From: Bacteroidales bacterium
Lineage (GTDB): Bacteria > Bacteroidota > Bacteroidia > Bacteroidales > JAAUTT01
Reading direction: 5' to 3'
Length of the DNA stretch: 7,868 nucleotides
NCBI GenBank assembly: GCA_025350365.1
Contig: JANXXY010000277.1
Span: forward strand, 1-7,868
Shown here piece after piece: positions 5,057 through 7,868 of this stretch (position 1 is its first letter; the number at the start of each line of letters is the position of its first letter). The translations under genes and the position numbers were made by a program. The notes below the pieces were generated by a model. The model searched no databases, had not been told where the DNA came from, and was given only the letters and a program-made list of their open reading frames with translations.

Positions 5057-6568
5057 ATGATGAGAATTGAGATAATGGATACCACACTTCGCGATGGCGA
5101 ACAAACATCGGGAGTGTCGTTTACAGCAAGCGAAAAACTGAGTATTACCAAAATGTTGCTTGAGGAGGTTAAGATCGACCGAATCGAAGTTGCATCCGCC
5201 AAAGTTAGCGAAGGTGAATTTAAAACCGTAAAGCGAATTTCCGATTGGGCTGCCAAGCATAATTTTATCGATAAAATTGAAGTCCTCGGTTTTATTGATG
5301 GAACACAATCCATTGACTGGATCGTTGGATCGGGCGCAAAAGTGGTGAACATGCTGTGCAAAGGTTCTATGAAGCATCTGAAAGGACAGCTTCGTAAGAC
5401 ACCCGAAGAACATATTGCTGATATTACGACCGCTCTTGGATATGCGCAAAGTAAAAACCTGCAAGCCAATATTTATTTAGAAGACTGGAGCAATGGCATG
5501 CGTAATTCCCAGGATTACGTTTTTATTTTGTTGGATGCTCTAACAAAACTGCCTTTCAAGAGGCTAATGTTGCCCGACACGTTGGGTATTTTAAATCCTG
5601 AAGAAACTCACAAATTTTGTAAAATGGTGGTTGACAGGTACCCTGGCATCCACTTCGACTTTCATGCGCATAACGATTACGATTTGGCAACAGCTAATGT
5701 GCTGGCTGCTATATCAACCGGAATAAAGGGAATACATACCACTGTAAACGGGCTTGGCGAACGTGCCGGAAATGCACCACTTTCAAGTGCCATAGCTGTT
5801 CTTAAAGATCATACCGATTTAGAATTTGGCGTTCTTGAAGAAAAGATTACCATGGTGAGCCGAATAGTAGAATCATTTTCGGGAATACGAATTCCATCCA
5901 ATAAACCAATTATTGGCGAAAATGTCTTTACCCAAACATGCGGCATTCATGCCGACGGTGATAATAAGGATAAACTGTATTTCAATGATTTGCTTCCTGA
6001 GCGTTTCGGACGTGTACGTAAATATGCACTTGGCAAAACAGCGGGGAAATCAAACATCATGCAAAACCTCAAAGAATTGGGAATAGAGCTTGATGCAGAA
6101 GCGATGAAAAAAGTAACCAAACGGGTAATAGAGCTTGGAGATCGCAAGGAAAATGTGACTGCTGATGATCTTCCGTTTATCATTTCCGATGTTTTAAACA
6201 GCGAACTTATCGAACAAAAAATTAAGATACATAACTATTCCCTTTCGTTAACCGATGGGTTGAAACCTGTGGCTACATTGAGTATTGAAATAGATAAAAA
6301 AGTGTATCAGGAAACAGCGACAGGCGACGGTCAATACGATGCTTTTATGAAGGCTTTACAGCTGATATATAAATCATTAAAAAAGAAATTGCCCAAACTT
6401 ATCGATTATGTAGTAACAATCCCTCCCGGTGGCAGAACTGATGCATTGGTGGAAACTGTAATAACCTGGGAAAACAGCCGCGAATTCAAAACCCGCGGCC
6501 TCGATCCCGACCAGACAATCGCTGCCATCAAAGCCACTGTGAAAATGTTGAATATTAGTGAACATTAG
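5057..6568 (+). CDS. cimA: (R)-citramalate synthase CimA (LeuA-family paralogue)
   Basis: CimA condenses pyruvate and acetyl-CoA to (R)-citramalate, entering the threonine-independent route to 2-ketobutyrate and isoleucine. The 503-residue product has LRDGEQTSG (11-19), DTLG (174-177), HAHND (203-207), GLGERAGN (232-239), CGIHADG (295-301) and a C-terminal LeuA-type regulatory domain (from about 390) with TGDGQYDA (422-429). It keeps YLEDWSNG (140-147) where LeuA has YAEDAGR. From memory of the Leptospira CimA structure, pyruvate is held by Arg16/Asp17, Leu81, Leu104, Tyr144, Glu146 and Thr179. With a constant offset of 4, this protein has Arg12/Asp13, Leu77, Leu100, Tyr140, Glu142 and Thr175, a full match. 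I chose ATG 5057 (or 5060) over an upstream TTG at 5024, which lies inside the hairpin and would add an unconserved tail. The remaining alternative is a second isopropylmalate synthase; a full LeuA upstream makes that less likely. Confidence 0.82.
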   Translation: MMRIEIMDTTLRDGEQTSGVSFTASEKLSITKMLLEEVKIDRIEVASAKVSEGEFKTVKRISDWAAKHNFIDKIEVLGFIDGTQSIDWIVGSGAKVVNMLCKGSMKHLKGQLRKTPEEHIADITTALGYAQSKNLQANIYLEDWSNGMRNSQDYVFILLDALTKLPFKRLMLPDTLGILNPEETHKFCKMVVDRYPGIHFDFHAHNDYDLATANVLAAISTGIKGIHTTVNGLGERAGNAPLSSAIAVLKDHTDLEFGVLEEKITMVSRIVESFSGIRIPSNKPIIGENVFTQTCGIHADGDNKDKLYFNDLLPERFGRVRKYALGKTAGKSNIMQNLKELGIELDAEAMKKVTKRVIELGDRKENVTADDLPFIISDVLNSELIEQKIKIHNYSLSLTDGLKPVATLSIEIDKKVYQETATGDGQYDAFMKALQLIYKSLKKKLPKLIDYVVTIPPGGRTDALVETVITWENSREFKTRGLDPDQTIAAIKATVKMLNISEH

Positions 6569-6584
6569 TTGGGGTTTACCCTTT

Positions 6585-6671
6585 TTCGGCTTAGGCTGTG
6601 CCTAAATCCTTTTTATGAGGCAGGCTCAGCCTGCCAGAATATGTTCGACTAAGATAGAACCTTAGCCGAAC
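6585..6671. repeat. Cluster of GC-rich hairpins with alternative pairings, cimA-leuB gap
   Basis: Three local hairpins are visible: TTAGGC-TGT-GCCTAA (6591-6605), GGCAGGCT-C-AGCCTGCC (6619-6635) and GTTCGACTAAG/CTTAGCCGAAC (6643-6653 with 6661-6671, one mismatch). In addition TTCGGCTTAGG (6585-6595) can pair with 6660-6670 (one mismatch), closing a multibranched fold over the second hairpin and excluding the first and third. The segment is clearly GC-richer than the flanking intergenic DNA. It starts 17 bases after the cimA stop. It could be a repeat element, an mRNA processing or stability element, or a partial terminator, though no T-run follows any stem. Confidence 0.7.
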
Positions 6672-6694
6672 ACACTACCTGAAATGCAGGAACA

Positions 6695-6746
6695 TGAACA
6701 CACGAATTTTGGTATTTTTTGATTTATCTTCGTGACTTTGTGTTCA
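6695..6746. repeat. Bulged inverted repeat (TGAACACACGAA / TTCGT-GTGTTCA) before leuB
   Basis: TGAACAC (6695-6701) pairs with GTGTTCA (6740-6746) and ACGAA (6702-6706) with TTCGT (6729-6733), with GACTTT bulged at 6734-6739 and a 22-base T-rich loop. The ACGAA/TTCGTG vocabulary differs from the other two gap repeats. It lies 49 bases before leuB. The function is unknown; no matching -7 promoter element follows it. Confidence 0.65.
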
Positions 6747-6795
6747 GTTTTATTTTTATTTTAAGGAACTTCTTTACAAACAACATATTATAATA

Positions 6796-7860
6796 ATGAA
6801 AAAAAACATCGCAGTATTGGCCGGCGACGGCATTGGACCTGAAGTTATAGATCAGGCATTGAAAGTAGTAAAAGTTATTGAGAAGAAATTCAATCACGAA
6901 TTTACATATACCCATGCTTTGGTGGGTGCTGTCGCTATCGATGCGGTGGGCGATCCATATCCACCCGCCACACATGACATTTGTATGAAATCGGATGCCG
7001 TTCTTTTTGGAGCAATTGGACATCCGCGTTTTGATAACGACCCCAAAGCTAAGGTTCGTCCTGAACAAGGCCTGTTACGTATGCGTAAAATGCTTGGATT
7101 GTACGCCAACATTCGCCCTATAACCACCTTCAAATCACTCATTCACAAATCACCTCTCAAAACCGAATTGGTTGATGGTGCTGACTTTATTGTTATCCGT
7201 GAACTTACCGGCGGAATTTACTTCGGGGAACGCGGTCGCAGCGAGGACGGCAATACAGCCTTTGACACTTGCACATATACCAAAGACGAAGTTATTCGCA
7301 TCACCAAATTAGCTTTTGAATATGCTCGTAAACGTAATAAAAAGGTAACCGCAGTTGACAAAGCAAATGTATTGGAAACATCGCGGCTTTGGAGAGAAAC
7401 AATTCAGGAACTTCATAAAGAATACAGTGACATCGAACTCGATTTTATGTTTGTAGACAATGCTGCAATGCAACTGGTTACCTGGCCAAAAAAGTTTGAC
7501 GTTATGGTTACCGAAAACATGTTTGGCGATATCCTTACCGACGAAGCCAGCGTTATTACCGGTTCGCTCGGTTTATTGCCATCTGCTTCTGTAGGCATTC
7601 ATACTTCGGTGTTTGAACCAATACATGGTTCGTATCCGCAGGCTGCCGGTAAAAATATTGCCAATCCGGTCGGAACTATTCTTTCGGCTGCTTTAATGTT
7701 TGAATATTCACTTGGCATGCCTGAGGCAGGGAAACTCATACGCGACGCCGTAAACGCTTCGATAGATGCAGGTATTGTTACTGTTGATATTGCCGGCGAA
7801 GGCAAAGCATCATCTACCAGCGAGGTGGGTGATTGGATTGCTGATTTTGTGAAAAGGTAA
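6796..7860 (+). CDS. leuB: 3-isopropylmalate dehydrogenase LeuB
   Basis: LeuB oxidatively decarboxylates 3-isopropylmalate to 2-ketoisocaproate with NAD+, the last operon-specific step before transamination to leucine. The 354-residue product is full length. It shows GDGIGPEV (10-17), the substrate arginines Arg97, Arg107 and Arg135 (in RELTGGIYFG), Tyr142 and Lys189 (in VDKANVLE), and the metal aspartates Asp221 (VDNAAMQL), Asp245 and Asp249 (GDILTDE). GSLGLLPSAS (256-265) and the NAD-binding EPIHGSYPQAAGKNIANP (274-291) follow. Glu90, Leu93 and Leu94 in the substrate-recognition helix are those expected for isopropylmalate rather than isocitrate. With CimA in the operon it likely also converts 3-methylmalate to 2-ketobutyrate, an inference from the known breadth of the family. 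It is the last gene seen; the 227-base gap before it holds two repeat elements and no convincing own promoter. Only eight bases follow its stop. Confidence 0.96.
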   Translation: MKKNIAVLAGDGIGPEVIDQALKVVKVIEKKFNHEFTYTHALVGAVAIDAVGDPYPPATHDICMKSDAVLFGAIGHPRFDNDPKAKVRPEQGLLRMRKMLGLYANIRPITTFKSLIHKSPLKTELVDGADFIVIRELTGGIYFGERGRSEDGNTAFDTCTYTKDEVIRITKLAFEYARKRNKKVTAVDKANVLETSRLWRETIQELHKEYSDIELDFMFVDNAAMQLVTWPKKFDVMVTENMFGDILTDEASVITGSLGLLPSASVGIHTSVFEPIHGSYPQAAGKNIANPVGTILSAALMFEYSLGMPEAGKLIRDAVNASIDAGIVTVDIAGEGKASSTSEVGDWIADFVKR

Positions 7861-7868
7861 TGATTCCG

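Noticed and set aside
6713..6721. TATTTTTTG as a -7 element of an internal leuB promoter
   Set aside because: It has one extra base relative to TAnnTTTG, sits in the loop of an inverted repeat, and I found no convincing -33 partner.

Overview
The window is a branched-chain amino acid biosynthesis locus from an AT-rich bacterium, most likely a member of the Bacteroidota (Bacteroidetes). Support for this: start codons lack Shine-Dalgarno sequences and are preceded by A-rich stretches; the only convincing promoter has the Bacteroidetes form (TTG, 19 bases, then TAnnTTTG); the proteins resemble Bacteroidetes LeuA/C/D/B; and the gaps between genes carry degenerate dyad repeats of a kind I associate with that phylum. 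All genes are on the + strand.

Layout: (1) 3-752, the 3' part of an alpha/beta-hydrolase of the putative-esterase (Fes-like) family, with Asp where the nucleophilic Ser is expected. (2) 753-1275, a 523-base non-coding stretch with a helically phased 10-bp repeat, a promoter at 1062-1091, and a complete transcription attenuator: a 20-residue leader peptide (1111-1173) in which half the residues are Leu or Ile, an antiterminator hairpin starting two bases after its stop codon, and a competing intrinsic terminator (1206-1238). (3) leuA 1276-2772, leuC 2811-4211, leuD 4383-4973, a second LeuA-family synthase best read as (R)-citramalate synthase (cimA, 5057-6568), and leuB 6796-7860. The three gaps leuC-leuD, leuD-cimA and cimA-leuB each hold a different set of inverted repeats.

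How it works together: LeuA condenses 2-ketoisovalerate with acetyl-CoA for leucine, and CimA condenses pyruvate with acetyl-CoA to give citramalate for isoleucine without threonine deaminase. LeuC-LeuD (isomerase) and LeuB (dehydrogenase) can serve both routes, giving 2-ketoisocaproate and 2-ketobutyrate. The leader peptide has five Leu and five Ile codons and no Val, matching the two end products of the operon. The best candidate for a little-described system here is this Leu/Ile-sensing ribosome-mediated attenuator on a dual leucine/isoleucine operon. The enzymes themselves are ordinary.
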